Positions 54,079 to 63,613 of a stretch of 64,000 nucleotides of DNA are shown here, piece by piece. A model generated the notes under the pieces. It saw only the letters and a program-made list of their open reading frames with translations, ran no database searches and had not been told where the DNA came from. The position numbers and the translations under genes are program-made. The stretch's first letter is position 1, and each line of letters begins with the position of its first letter. Origin of the DNA: Candidatus Thiosymbion ectosymbiont of Catanema sp. Cochon2018 (GTDB taxonomy: Bacteria; Pseudomonadota; Gammaproteobacteria; Chromatiales; Chromatiaceae); NCBI GenBank assembly GCA_011392765.1, contig WYCW01000001.1:924888-988887 (forward strand), written 5' to 3'.

Positions 54079-55635
54079 ATGAGAAAAACATTCAACATTG
54101 CCGGACCTTGTCGTCCTGCTGAACACTATATGCTGCCGACCCAGGAGCGGTGTGTCGGTCTCATTGGCCTGATCGATTATCGACAATATTTCACGATCCA
54201 CGCCGCGCGCCAGTCAGGTAAAACCACCCTATTGTTGGAATTGACCCTGCAACTAAACGAGGCGAAGAAATATCATGCCCTATATTGCTCCCTGGAAACA
54301 GTACAAGGCATCAATGACCCCAAAGAAGGCATCCCGGCCATTCTCAATGTCTTGAGAAGAAACATTAAATTTCACCGGTTGCTTCGCCGTATCCCTTTTG
54401 CCGAACAAGTCGACGAGTCCCATTTCAATACGATGATTTGGGAATCCCTATCCTATTTTTGTGAAGCATTGGATAAACCCCTGGTTATTTTATTCGACGA
54501 AGTCGATTGCCTATCGAACGGCACCCTGATCTCATTTTTACGGCAACTGAGAAACGGATATATCAACCGTGACCATATTCCCTTTGTGCATTCCATCGCC
54601 CTGGTAGGCATGCGGAATATCCGTGACTACAAAAGCAACATCCGTGAAGAGCGAGAGACATTGGGTAGTGCCAGCCCCTTTAATATTGTCAAGACCTCGA
54701 AAACCTTGCGTAATTTCACCCGGGATGAAATCACCAGACTCTACGCGCAACATGCGCAGGCTACCGGACAAGTATTTTCACAACCAGTAGTCGAACGTAT
54801 TGATCACTACACCCAAGGGCAACCCTGGTTGGTGAATGCGATTGCCTGTGAGATCGTCGAGCAGATTCTCCGCTGGGAAGGAACGATTCTACCCGAGCAC
54901 GTCGAACAGGCCGTACAGACCCTGATTCTGAGACGGGATACCCATATCGACAGCCTGATGGAACGCCTGAAAGAAGCGCGCGTGCAGCGTATTGTGGAAC
55001 CGGTGATTCTCGGGGCAAGCGCCGGTTTCAGCAGCCTGGATGATGACTATCGGTATGTACTGGACTTAGGCTTATTGCGCTATACGGCAAAGCGATTAGT
55101 ACCGGCCAATCCCATTTATGCCGAAGTCATTATTCGTGCTCTCAGCTCTCAGGTTCAGATGGAAATCGATGAACCGGATTATCTGCCGGATAGCTCGACC
55201 TATGTGCGAGCGGGCAAGCTGGATATGAAACGCTTACTATCCGATTTCCAGCAATTCTGGCGGGAAAACAGCGAGAGTTGGATCAAGCGGTATCAATATG
55301 TCGAAGCGGCCCCTCATTTGACCCTGCAAGCCTTCTTACAACGAATCGTCAACAGTGGCGGTGTCGTGACACGAGAAATGGCCGCGGGCAGCAAACGATT
55401 GGACTTATGCATAGAGTATCGAGGAGTCGACTACCCCATCGAATTGAAAATCCGCTATGGCGAACAGACCTACCGGGAAGGCATCGAAAAGTTGGCCGAC
55501 TATATGGATAAGCTGGCTTGTCGGGAAGGCTGGCTGATTGTCTTCGATAAGCGAAGGAATACCTCATGGGAAGACAAAATTTTCTGGCGTTCCTCTCGGG
55601 TGGGTGAAAAGACAATTCATGTGGTCGGTGTTTAA
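54079..55635 (+). CDS. AAA-like ATPase fused to a C-terminal PD-(D/E)XK-like domain
   Basis: 518 residues. N-terminal ATPase (AAA_35-like): Walker A HAARQSGKTTLLLEL (Lys 48) and Walker B VILFDEVDCL (Asp 140). Winged-helix-like middle region (NFTRDEITRLYAQHAQATGQ). The C-terminus (from about residue 430) reads KRLDLCIEYRG then DYPIELKIRYGEQTYREGI; Asp 442, Glu 455 and Lys 457 fit a restriction-like nuclease core. Family members are usually multi-copy and of unknown role, possibly in DNA conflict. The gene is solitary. Confidence 0.75.
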   Translation: MRKTFNIAGPCRPAEHYMLPTQERCVGLIGLIDYRQYFTIHAARQSGKTTLLLELTLQLNEAKKYHALYCSLETVQGINDPKEGIPAILNVLRRNIKFHRLLRRIPFAEQVDESHFNTMIWESLSYFCEALDKPLVILFDEVDCLSNGTLISFLRQLRNGYINRDHIPFVHSIALVGMRNIRDYKSNIREERETLGSASPFNIVKTSKTLRNFTRDEITRLYAQHAQATGQVFSQPVVERIDHYTQGQPWLVNAIACEIVEQILRWEGTILPEHVEQAVQTLILRRDTHIDSLMERLKEARVQRIVEPVILGASAGFSSLDDDYRYVLDLGLLRYTAKRLVPANPIYAEVIIRALSSQVQMEIDEPDYLPDSSTYVRAGKLDMKRLLSDFQQFWRENSESWIKRYQYVEAAPHLTLQAFLQRIVNSGGVVTREMAAGSKRLDLCIEYRGVDYPIELKIRYGEQTYREGIEKLADYMDKLACREGWLIVFDKRRNTSWEDKIFWRSSRVGEKTIHVVGV

Positions 55636-56286
55636 TAGGCGACCAGTTGGATTCAATCTGCATTTTTAGTTATTTCAAGAAAGTTCTATGCACGGGACTT
55701 GACAGCTTAAGCATAACGTCGCAAATCAGGCGACCCCAAACCGCGTATGCGCGTAACCGGAAACAAACTGCGAGCTTGACTCGGGGTTTTAGGTTCGGCT
55801 GCGTAGACCTCTTAACTCATTGATTTTTTTGGATTTCGTCATTTTCAAGATTCCTTATAAATCAGTGGTTTACTCTGTAATCCAACAAAGTAGAATATCG
55901 ACACGGTTGGTAGTAACTGGTCAATCGAAAAGAAATTTATACGCGCTCGCTCTGGATTACAGGAGCGGGTCGCGCGCCAGTGGCACGAATCCTGCTAAAC
56001 TATTTGTTACGCGGTGATGATATTTCGCGACAATCATAATGTGGCACCGGTTGTACCATTCAGCGTGGATCGGCCCTGCCCATTTCGCATGGGAACCGCC
56101 TTCCGGTTCGACTGACCGGAAAGAGACTATTTACATTTATCCCGACACCCGTCGGTACGGGTGGGTCGGGGAGAGTCTACTGCCGAAGGTAGTGGCTTAT
56201 CTGTTGTTGAGTTACGGGCCATCACGCCTTACCGAACCCCGTAGCAAGTTGTAACCAGTCGCCGGACGGCGGCAAAGGAGCGAAGT
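55636..56286. other. Gene-free upstream region of the PFOR-like gene
   Basis: No supported gene, although several short frames are open. Contains a CTTGACAGCTTAAGCATAAC stretch at about 55698 and AT-rich DNA around 55820-55880 compatible with a promoter. AAAGGAG stands before the ATG at 56287. Confidence 0.4.
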
Positions 56287-59200
56287 ATGCATCAGGCCGA
56301 AGCCAAGGTCTTGCCGAGGAAACGGGAAAGCTCAACCGTCAGGATCAGCACCGAAGTGGATCTCGAGGGCATGCCGGAAGGGCAGGAGACCCCTAGATTC
56401 CCAGGTATCGAAACCGTTATCCACGGCAACGGGGCGATTGCCCATGTCATGGGGCATGTCTGCGGCGGTGTGATCGGCTATCCCATCACGCCGTCCACGG
56501 AGATATCCGAGCTGTTCGAGGCCTATCGCGCCAGGGGCGGCTGCAATGTCTGGGGCAAACACCCCTTCTTCTTCGAGCCGGAAGGCGAGCATTCGGCCCA
56601 GAGCGGCGCCATGGGCGCGGCCCTGATCGGCGGCCGCTATATCTCGAATGCCTCCTCCAGCCAGGGCATTCTCTACGGGCTGGAATCCCATTATGTGACC
56701 GTGGGCAAGAAGGTCGGCGGTTTCGTGCTGCAGATCGCCGCCCGTTCGGTTTCCCGGCACTCCCTGAACGTGATGGCCGGGCACGACGACGTTTACGCCC
56801 TGTTGCCGTCCGGGTACACGGTGCTGTTCGGCAGCAACCCCCAGGAAGCGGCCGATCTCGCCGCCATCGCCTACAAAGTGAGCGCCCTGTCCCTGATTCC
56901 GGTCGCCAACGCCATGGACGGCTTTGCGACCAGCCATATGCAGAGCGAGGCCCGGATGCCGGAGCCGGAGCTCCTCAAGGCGTTTCTGGGCGATCCGGCA
57001 GGCAGGATCAAGGTGCCGACGGTCGCCCAGGAGATCCTGTTCGGGGCCAAGGGGCGCGTCTATCAACTCGGGGAGTACCTGAAGCGTCACGCGGGGGACA
57101 TGATGCAGGAAGCGCTCGCCCGGCTCCGCGCTTTTTTGGCGGAGCGGAGCGCGGATGTCGAGAAGGACAACGCGGGCACCATGCTTGAGGAGACCCTGCC
57201 CTGGGTCCCGGAGGAGTTGCACGAGCAATGGCGGAGACAGTGGCTCAATGCCTTCGAGAAGGGGACCCGCCGGCGGGTCCCCTCGTTGGTGGACGTGCAA
57301 GACCCGGGGCTGACCGGCGGCGTCCAGAATCAGCCGGATTTCCAGGCCGGAGCGGTCGATCACCACACCCATTTCGTGCGCGAGGTGCCGCGCTTCGTCA
57401 CCCAGGCGATGGCTGAATACGGGGCCTTGACCGGCCGCTTTCATAAGCCCGTCATGGGGTATCGGGCCGAAGATGCCGAGTACGTGATTGTCGGTCTCGG
57501 CTCCGTGACCGACGATGCGGAGGCCGTGGCCGCTTATCTGCGCGCCCAAGGGAAAAAAGTGGGTGTGATCTCGATCAAGCTGCTGCAACCGTTCCCGGAG
57601 GGAGAGCTGGTCGGGCTTCTTGCCGGGAAACGGGCGGTGACCGTGCTCGAACGCTCCGACCAGACGGCGCTGACGGATCTGGTGATGAAGGCCCTGTTCA
57701 AGGCCCGCGAGAACGGCGCCCTGATCCGCCACCAGGGCATTCCGGCGATTACCGACTTACCGCAGGTAAGTACCGGCATCTTCGGCCTGGGGGGCCATGA
57801 TCTGCAGCCCCGCGACCTGATCGCCGCCTTCGAGAATATGGAGAGTGCGCTCAACGTCCCCTTCTTTTACCTGGGCTCTCGGTTTTTCGAGGACGATCCG
57901 TCGCCGAGTGTTGCCGCGATCCAGGCCAGGCTGCGGGCCGCCTATCCGGAAACCGAATTTATGGCCCTGCCGACCAGGGACAATCCACGCCTGCTGCCGC
58001 CGGAGGGCTTCCGGGTCCGCTTCCATTCGATCGGCGGCTACGGGACCATCGCCACCGGCAAGCTGCTGACCGATATTCTGGCGGGCGTGTTGAGTCTCCA
58101 CTCCAAATCCGCGCCCAAGTACGGCTCCGAGAAGAGCGGCGCCCCGACCAATTTCTATATCTCCCTGAGCCCGGAGCCCATCAAGATCACGAACGCGGAG
58201 CTGGAAAACGTCGAAATCGTCGTTTCTCCCGACCACAAGGTCTTCAGTCATACCAATCCGCTGCGCGGGCTGGCCACCGACGGCACCTTCATCCTGCAGT
58301 CGCACGAGACCCCCTTGGAGGTCTGGAAACAGCTCCCCGCCTACGCCCGCCGAACCATCCGCGAGCGCAGGATCCGACTCTATGTGGTCGATGCCTTCGG
58401 GGTCGCCAAGAAGCACGCCCCGGCCCCCGATCTGGAGACCCGGATGATGGGCGTCGCCTTCATCGGTGCCGTGTGCGGACATGTGCGCCAGGTGGTCGCC
58501 GATGCCTCGGAGGAGACCATCCTCACCAAGGTCCGCCAGCAGGTGACCAAGAAATTCGGGGCCAAGGGAGAAGAGGTCATCGAGGGCAATATGGCGGTAA
58601 TCCGCGAGGCGCTGCAATCGACGCGCAAGGTGGACTATGAGGATGCCGCCTTTACCGCCGCCGAACAGTCGATCCCGACGTCCAACGGACCCGACATCGC
58701 CGTATCCGCATCCATGGTCAAGACCAGCAGCGGATCGACGTCCTCTGCGCTCTTCGACCTGGACTTTTACCGGGAGGTCATGGCCGACCGCTTCCGGGAC
58801 GGGACCATCGGCGATGCGCCGGTTATCCCCGGTACCGGCTTGTTCATGCCGGTAGCGAGCGCGGCCTGGAAGGACAAGGGCCTGTTCCGCCTCGAAGTGC
58901 CCAAATACACGGCCCACCTGTGCACCGGCTGCATGGATTGCGCCTTCGTCTGCCCGGATGCGGCCATCCCGAACAGCGTGCACGAGATCCACGACCTGCT
59001 GCTGACCGCGATTCGCGGTCTGAAGATCACCGATCACCAAAAGGACACCATGGCGGGCTATGTGTTCGACCTCACCAAGATCATCCGCGATGTCTATCGC
59101 AAGCTGCCCGCCAAGGACCCCAGGCCCTTCCACGAGATTGCCGGGTCGGTGGTGGCCGAACTCGAGCTCGAGAACGCCACCCTCGAACGCGGCTTCAAGG

Positions 59201-61407
59201 CTATGGTCGAGGCGCTGTCCATATTCCCGGTGGCCAAGACCAAGCCCTTCTTCGGCGCCATGGAACAGGCGATTCCGGGTACCGGTGGGCTCTACTCGGT
59301 GAACATCGACCCCTGGAAGTGCAGCGGCTGCCTGGAGTGCGTCGATGTCTGCGGCTCCGGCGCCCTCAGCGCCCGGCGCCAGGATGCCGCGGTACTCGAG
59401 TCCTTAAAACAAGAGTTCGAATTCCTGAGCAGGACCCACAACACGCCCTTGCGTTTCTGGGAGAAGGCGACCGAGCGCGGCGGCGATGCCAAGCGTCTGA
59501 TCCTGAACCGCGACAACTACTATGCGATGTCCGGCGGACACGGTGCCTGCCGCGGCTGTGGCGAGGTAACCGCGCTGCGCATGCTGATGGCGACCAACCG
59601 AGCGATCCACGAGAAACGGCGCCGGGACCACGTCAAGGAGCTGGAGGGCCTGATCGCAGGTCTGAACGCCAAGTTGGACGCCGTGTCCTACGACGACCAT
59701 GATCCGGACCGCATGGAGCGGATCTGCCGGACCATCGATCGGCTCCAGTCGCGCCTATATCGCTTCGAGAGCGGTCCTACCGGCCTCGGCCCCACCGGAG
59801 CAGTAATCGCCAACGCTACCGGTTGCAGCAGCGTTTATGCCTCGACCTTCCCCAACAACCCCTACTCGGACCCCTGGGTGAACAGCCTGTTTCAGGATAC
59901 GGTGCCGGTAGCCAAAGGGATGTTCGAGGGCCTGAGCGCCGCCGCCGCCGACGACTTCCGCGCCTTGCGTACCGCCAAGCTCGATCTCGAAGACCACTAC
60001 AACCCGGAGCTCCATCACGACTTCTTCCTGACCTTCAACTGGGAGCAGTTCTCGCCGGAAGAGCTCGACCTATTGCCCGCCGTCATCAGCATCGGCGGCG
60101 ACGGGGCCGTCTACGACATCGGCTTCGGCGCCCTGTCGCGCCTTTTAGTCACGCACACCCCACTCAAGGTCATGGTGCTCAACACCGGGGCCTATTCCAA
60201 CACCGGCGGCCAGGCCTCGACCGCCAGCTTCACCGCCCAGGACTCCGACCTGACCCGCTTCGGCGTCGCCCACATCGGCAAGCACGAGGACCGCAAAGAG
60301 CTGGGGCTGATCGCGGCCTTCCATCCCGAGGTCCTGGTGATCCAGACCAACGACGCCCTCCAGGGCCACTTCATGAAGAACGTCATGGAGTTTCTGAACT
60401 ACAACAAATCGCCCGCGGTGTTCGACACCTATACCGCCTGCATGTCCGAGCACGGGATCGGCGACAACGACGGCAGCCGGCACGCGGAGTTGGCGGTACA
60501 AAGCCGGATGAGTCCGGTCTTCGTCCATGATCCGCGCCGGGGCGACACCCTGGCTAAACGCTTCGTCCTGGACGGCAACCCGGACATCGGCAAGGACTGG
60601 ACGAATACCACCCTGACCTATGTGGACGACACAGAGGGTCAGCCCCAACTCATGACCATACCCTTTACCGCGGCGGACTTCGCAGTCCGCGAGGGTCGCT
60701 TCAAAAAGCACTTCCAACCCGCCGACACGGACGCCGACCTGGTCCCGGTGCACGAGTACATTGATCTGGACGGGAAAGAACGTCACGGCAAGACCCCCTT
60801 CATCTGGTCGACGGACGACGACCGCAAACTGATTCGGCTCGCCGTCTCGACGGCCATCGTCGAGCTGACCGAGGAGCGTCGTCGCAACTGGCGCATGCTG
60901 GAATACCTGGGCGGTCTACACGTCGATCGCCTGCAGGAAAGCCATCGCCGGGAGCTGGAGCAGTGGCAGCACAAATACGAAGCGGCGGACGCCCAGCGGG
61001 AGAGCAGCATCGATGCCATCGCCAGGGGCATGGCCGAGCTCGCCGCCGGCTCGGACGTGCCGGACGCGACGGCCCGCGAGTCGGTGGTCCCCGTGGACGC
61101 GATCACCATGGGCCCGAGTACCGTCGCCGTGCCCACAGCCGACTCCAAGGGCACCGACGCGCCGCTGGTGCAAATCACGGAAGAAGACATGCCCAAGTGC
61201 ACCAACTGCAAGACCTGTTACCAGGATCTGCGGGAGCTGTTCGAAAAGACCACCATCATGGTCGACGACGCGCCGAAAGACGTAAGCCGCGTGATTCCCG
61301 GCATACTCGACAAGATCACCCTCACCCCGGAGCTGATCCGAACCGCCGCACGGGTCGCCAACGACTGCGATGCCGAGATCATTCGGTTTCAACAGCCGAA
61401 TGGGTGA
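56287..61407 (+). CDS. Giant pyruvate:ferredoxin oxidoreductase-like protein (NifJ type)
   Basis: 1706 residues, about 500 longer than classic NifJ/PFOR. Domain order: pyruvate-binding domain I (GGVIGYPITPSTEISELFEA), domain II, the gamma-like domain III (SIGGYGTIATGKLLTDI), a two-cluster ferredoxin domain with CTGCMDCAFVCPDA (near 879) and CSGCLECVDVCGSG (near 1013), then the TPP domain with GACRGCGEVTALRM and GGDGAVYDIG (near 1270) and NTGAYSNTGGQAS. A C-terminal extension after about residue 1400 ends with an extra CTNCKTC motif (1638). It oxidises a 2-oxoacid to acyl-CoA or runs in reverse, using ferredoxin or flavodoxin; rnfEA 3 kb upstream could recycle that carrier. The specific oxoacid is not proven. 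Confidence 0.9.
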   Translation: MHQAEAKVLPRKRESSTVRISTEVDLEGMPEGQETPRFPGIETVIHGNGAIAHVMGHVCGGVIGYPITPSTEISELFEAYRARGGCNVWGKHPFFFEPEGEHSAQSGAMGAALIGGRYISNASSSQGILYGLESHYVTVGKKVGGFVLQIAARSVSRHSLNVMAGHDDVYALLPSGYTVLFGSNPQEAADLAAIAYKVSALSLIPVANAMDGFATSHMQSEARMPEPELLKAFLGDPAGRIKVPTVAQEILFGAKGRVYQLGEYLKRHAGDMMQEALARLRAFLAERSADVEKDNAGTMLEETLPWVPEELHEQWRRQWLNAFEKGTRRRVPSLVDVQDPGLTGGVQNQPDFQAGAVDHHTHFVREVPRFVTQAMAEYGALTGRFHKPVMGYRAEDAEYVIVGLGSVTDDAEAVAAYLRAQGKKVGVISIKLLQPFPEGELVGLLAGKRAVTVLERSDQTALTDLVMKALFKARENGALIRHQGIPAITDLPQVSTGIFGLGGHDLQPRDLIAAFENMESALNVPFFYLGSRFFEDDPSPSVAAIQARLRAAYPETEFMALPTRDNPRLLPPEGFRVRFHSIGGYGTIATGKLLTDILAGVLSLHSKSAPKYGSEKSGAPTNFYISLSPEPIKITNAELENVEIVVSPDHKVFSHTNPLRGLATDGTFILQSHETPLEVWKQLPAYARRTIRERRIRLYVVDAFGVAKKHAPAPDLETRMMGVAFIGAVCGHVRQVVADASEETILTKVRQQVTKKFGAKGEEVIEGNMAVIREALQSTRKVDYEDAAFTAAEQSIPTSNGPDIAVSASMVKTSSGSTSSALFDLDFYREVMADRFRDGTIGDAPVIPGTGLFMPVASAAWKDKGLFRLEVPKYTAHLCTGCMDCAFVCPDAAIPNSVHEIHDLLLTAIRGLKITDHQKDTMAGYVFDLTKIIRDVYRKLPAKDPRPFHEIAGSVVAELELENATLERGFKAMVEALSIFPVAKTKPFFGAMEQAIPGTGGLYSVNIDPWKCSGCLECVDVCGSGALSARRQDAAVLESLKQEFEFLSRTHNTPLRFWEKATERGGDAKRLILNRDNYYAMSGGHGACRGCGEVTALRMLMATNRAIHEKRRRDHVKELEGLIAGLNAKLDAVSYDDHDPDRMERICRTIDRLQSRLYRFESGPTGLGPTGAVIANATGCSSVYASTFPNNPYSDPWVNSLFQDTVPVAKGMFEGLSAAAADDFRALRTAKLDLEDHYNPELHHDFFLTFNWEQFSPEELDLLPAVISIGGDGAVYDIGFGALSRLLVTHTPLKVMVLNTGAYSNTGGQASTASFTAQDSDLTRFGVAHIGKHEDRKELGLIAAFHPEVLVIQTNDALQGHFMKNVMEFLNYNKSPAVFDTYTACMSEHGIGDNDGSRHAELAVQSRMSPVFVHDPRRGDTLAKRFVLDGNPDIGKDWTNTTLTYVDDTEGQPQLMTIPFTAADFAVREGRFKKHFQPADTDADLVPVHEYIDLDGKERHGKTPFIWSTDDDRKLIRLAVSTAIVELTEERRRNWRMLEYLGGLHVDRLQESHRRELEQWQHKYEAADAQRESSIDAIARGMAELAAGSDVPDATARESVVPVDAITMGPSTVAVPTADSKGTDAPLVQITEEDMPKCTNCKTCYQDLRELFEKTTIMVDDAPKDVSRVIPGILDKITLTPELIRTAARVANDCDAEIIRFQQPNG

Positions 61408-61420
61408 GAGATAATAGGCA

Positions 61421-61516
61421 ATCGTTCAGACCCCACCGCGTCATTCCGGCAGGGATTGCCGGAATCCGCCGATGTCAGGGAGGCAGCAGAAATAGTGGGG
61501 GTTTGAATGATTACCT
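61421..61516. mobile_element. Inverted-repeat element, family H
   Basis: About 96 bp, left end CAATCGTTCAGACCCCACCG and right end GGGGGTTTGAATGATTACC, interior hairpin CCGGCAGGGATTGCCGG. A relative is nested inside 46759-47023; a left half lies at 62447. Confidence 0.65.
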
Positions 61517-61535
61517 TGAAGATGAGGATCAGATT

Positions 61536-61862
61536 ATGAAACAAGCTATTTGGATATCCTATGATTTAGGAATTCGTGGTGACTACGAAGGAATTTATAC
61601 CTGGCTAGACGAACAGGGTGCTCTGGAATGTGGTGATAGTATTGCCTTCCTGAAATATGAATTTTCTGAAGACTTGATTGAATCTCTCAAGAAGGATATT
61701 GAACGATCTGTTGATGTGACAAAAAAAACGAGGATTTATGTCATCTGGCGTGATACTGAGTCTAAAAAGATGACAGGACGCTTTATCCTAGGCACCAGAC
61801 AGGCGTCACCATGGACAGGATATGCCGGCGGTGAAGAAAAACTCGCAGACGAAGAGATTTGA
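61536..61862 (+). CDS. Small protein with Cas2/VapD-like pattern, partner of a PIN toxin
   Basis: 108 residues from the ATG at 61536. Predicted order beta (AIWISYDL), helix (DYEGIYTWLDEQGA), beta (CGDSIAFLKYEF), helix (SEDLIESLKKDIERSVD), beta (TRIYVIWRD), recalling the ferredoxin-like fold of Cas2 and VapD. The C-terminus SPWTGYAGGEEK is disordered. It lies 3 bp ahead of a PIN-domain gene, so it takes the antitoxin position. It shows no helix-turn-helix or ribbon-helix-helix, unlike usual VapB. Family not identified with certainty. Confidence 0.6.
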   Translation: MKQAIWISYDLGIRGDYEGIYTWLDEQGALECGDSIAFLKYEFSEDLIESLKKDIERSVDVTKKTRIYVIWRDTESKKMTGRFILGTRQASPWTGYAGGEEKLADEEI

Positions 61863-61865
61863 GCT

Positions 61866-62285
61866 ATGAAATCCGCCCTTGTGGATACCGGCATCTGGAT
61901 AGCGATGTTCGATCCAAGGGACCAACACCGAGTGGAAGTCGAAGCAATTACAGAGTATCTCGATAGTTGTCACCTTATCCTGCCTTGGCCGACCCTCTAT
62001 GAGACACTCAGAACCAGGATGGCCCGCAATCGAAGCGCCATACAAGGTTTTGAAAGCTATCTCAAGCGCTCTCGCATTTCATTTCTGGATGATGAGCCCT
62101 ATCGTGAAACAGCGTTGAGAATGGCCTTCTCGTTTTCGTTGCGGGAGTATCGCCCTCTGAGTATGGTCGATTGTTTGCTCAGACTTATTTTGGATGACAC
62201 GAATGTTAAGATAAATTACTTGGCCACATTCAATTATGGTGACTTTATCGATATCTGCCGGAAAAAGCGGGTTGCAATAATATAA
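61866..62285 (+). CDS. PIN-domain ribonuclease (VapC-like toxin)
   Basis: 139 residues. All PIN acidic residues are visible: Asp 7 (LVDTGIW), Glu 46 (YETLRT), Asp 102 (SMVDCLLR) and Asp 126 (FNYGDF). The fold suggests Mg-dependent RNase activity of a VapC-type toxin. Begins 3 bp after the small partner gene. Its stop codon overlaps the start of a family D element. Confidence 0.82.
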   Translation: MKSALVDTGIWIAMFDPRDQHRVEVEAITEYLDSCHLILPWPTLYETLRTRMARNRSAIQGFESYLKRSRISFLDDEPYRETALRMAFSFSLREYRPLSMVDCLLRLILDDTNVKINYLATFNYGDFIDICRKKRVAII

Positions 62286-62384
62286 GGGCACCTTGAAAAA
62301 TAGGTATTTTCACCAATCAAGCGACGCTAAGCCATTGATTGTTGAGGTGTACTGTAGACGAAAACCGTATTTTTCAAAGTGCTC
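62285..62384. mobile_element. Miniature inverted-repeat element, family D copy 4
   Basis: 100 bp, ends AGGGCACCTTGAAAAAT and ATTTTTCAAAGTGCTC, starting at the PIN gene stop codon. Other members begin at stop codons as well (26102, 63538). Confidence 0.8.
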
Positions 62385-62467
62385 ATAAAAAATACAACAA
62401 TCGCATGCACTCGGACAAAAAAAGCCGTGGTTTTTTTACTTTGAGTGTAATCGTTCAGACCCCGCCT

Positions 62468-62524
62468 CGGGTTGCCAACGACTGCGATGCCGAGATCATT
62501 CGGTTTCAGCAGCCGGACGGGTGA
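62468..62524 (+). pseudogene. Duplicate of the 3' end of the PFOR-like gene
   Basis: 57 bp coding RVANDCDAEIIRFQQPDG and stop, matching the last 19 codons at 61351-61407 with four base changes, two of them silent third positions and two together causing one Asn-to-Asp change. It is preceded by a half element CGTTCAGACCCCGCC (family H). It is either the tail of a lost second PFOR copy or a small duplication carried by element recombination. Confidence 0.75.
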
Positions 62525-62949
62525 ACGGCGAGGCCCACCCCACCTGGGAGTGCCGCCTTCCAGGGGGCATGCTCGGTCAGGCGAAGTCGCTGGGGTTATT
62601 TCGGCTCTCTGGTATTTCACGGGGTTATTAAGTACAACAAATTCATACAGATAGCCATACTATAGGATAAATCTATGCTTACATAAGAAGAAAAGTTCAA
62701 GATATCAATAGAGCATCTATTTCAACGCATTTATTTGGATCTGCACGGGTATTCCTTGTATACCTGAATAATCAAAGAGTTACGATGATGAATAATTTTC
62801 TTTATGCCAGCATAAATTATTAGAATAAATAGGATAACTCATTGTTTTAAATTTCATAAGGTGCCACAGGAAATCCCAATGGAGTGACTTTATTGCTGAT
62901 TTGCAGACCAAACTTGACAGCTAACCCTTCCGCTACCGGAGTCGATTCC
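62525..62949. other. AT-rich gene-free interval
   Basis: No gene recognised. The left part is GC-rich and repeat-like; 62640-62880 is strongly AT-rich with no ORF of note. GGAG before the Uma2 start at 62950 is a plausible ribosome site. Confidence 0.5.
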
Positions 62950-63540
62950 ATGTCTCTGCAACCCGAGCCTTTCCTGAGCCTCGAGGACTGGCTGGAAGGC
63001 GAGCGCGCCGTCCTCGAAGGACGCAGCGAATACCTCGATGGCGAGGTCTTCGCCATGGCCGGTGCGAGCCTGGAGCACAACACGATTGTGAGCAACCTGA
63101 ACCGCGAGCTGAGCATCCAGTTCAAGGGACGCCCCTGCCGAGTCTATGCCAATGACATGAAGGTCCTCATCCGCTCCGCCAACGCGGGCAAATATCCGGA
63201 CCTGATCGCCCATTGCGGAGAGCCGGAGCTCCTGGACGACCGCCGGGATGTACTGCTCAACCCCGGCCTGATCGTCGAGGTTCTCTCTGATTCCACGGAG
63301 ACCTACGACCGGGGAGACAAGTTCGCCCTGTACCGCCAAATCCCGAGCCTGCGGGAATATCTGCTGGTCTCCCAGGACCAGGTCCGGGTAGAGCTTTACC
63401 GGCGTAGTGAGGATGGCCGCTGGACCTTGACGGAGTATGCCGGGCTCGAAGACCGGATCCCCCTGGAGAGCTTGGATTGCAGCTTGGCAATGGCCGAGAT
63501 CTACGACAAGGTAACGCTCGTACAGGGCAACCGAATATAG
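62950..63540 (+). CDS. Uma2-family PD-(D/E)XK endonuclease-like protein, copy 2
   Basis: 196 residues from the ATG at 62950. Typical Uma2: SLEDWLEGERAVLEGRSEYL, FAMAGASLEHNTIVSNLNRE, the core YPDLIAHC and LIVEVLSDSTETYDRGDKF, then LREYLLVSQDQVRVELYRR. It is more complete than copy 1 and of a different subtype. The stop TAG is the first bases of a family D element. Confidence 0.88.
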   Translation: MSLQPEPFLSLEDWLEGERAVLEGRSEYLDGEVFAMAGASLEHNTIVSNLNRELSIQFKGRPCRVYANDMKVLIRSANAGKYPDLIAHCGEPELLDDRRDVLLNPGLIVEVLSDSTETYDRGDKFALYRQIPSLREYLLVSQDQVRVELYRRSEDGRWTLTEYAGLEDRIPLESLDCSLAMAEIYDKVTLVQGNRI

Positions 63541-63605
63541 GGCACCTTGAGAAATAGGTGTTTTCACCAACTAAGCGGCTCTAAGCCATTGATTATCCAA
63601 GCGTG
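63538..63605. mobile_element. Partial family D element (copy 5)
   Basis: Left end TAGGGCACCTTGAGAAAT and about 65 bp of interior (CTCTAAGCCATTGATTATCC); the right inverted end is missing, replaced by the start of the next gene. Truncated copy. Confidence 0.7.
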
Positions 63606-63613
63606 CCATAGAT

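Noticed and set aside
55820..56254. Short ORFs of 65-71 codons upstream of the PFOR-like gene
   Set aside because: No ribosome sites, no recognisable motifs and composition unlike real genes nearby.
56332..59133. Two long open frames antisense to the PFOR-like gene (about 460 residues each)
   Set aside because: They lie fully opposite a strongly supported gene in GC-rich DNA, lack recognisable domains and are typical codon-bias shadows.
60963..61535. Upstream extension of the small gene at 61536
   Set aside because: The extension overlaps the PFOR 3' end and a repeat element; the encoded sequence is low-complexity Arg-rich and unrelated to the conserved part.
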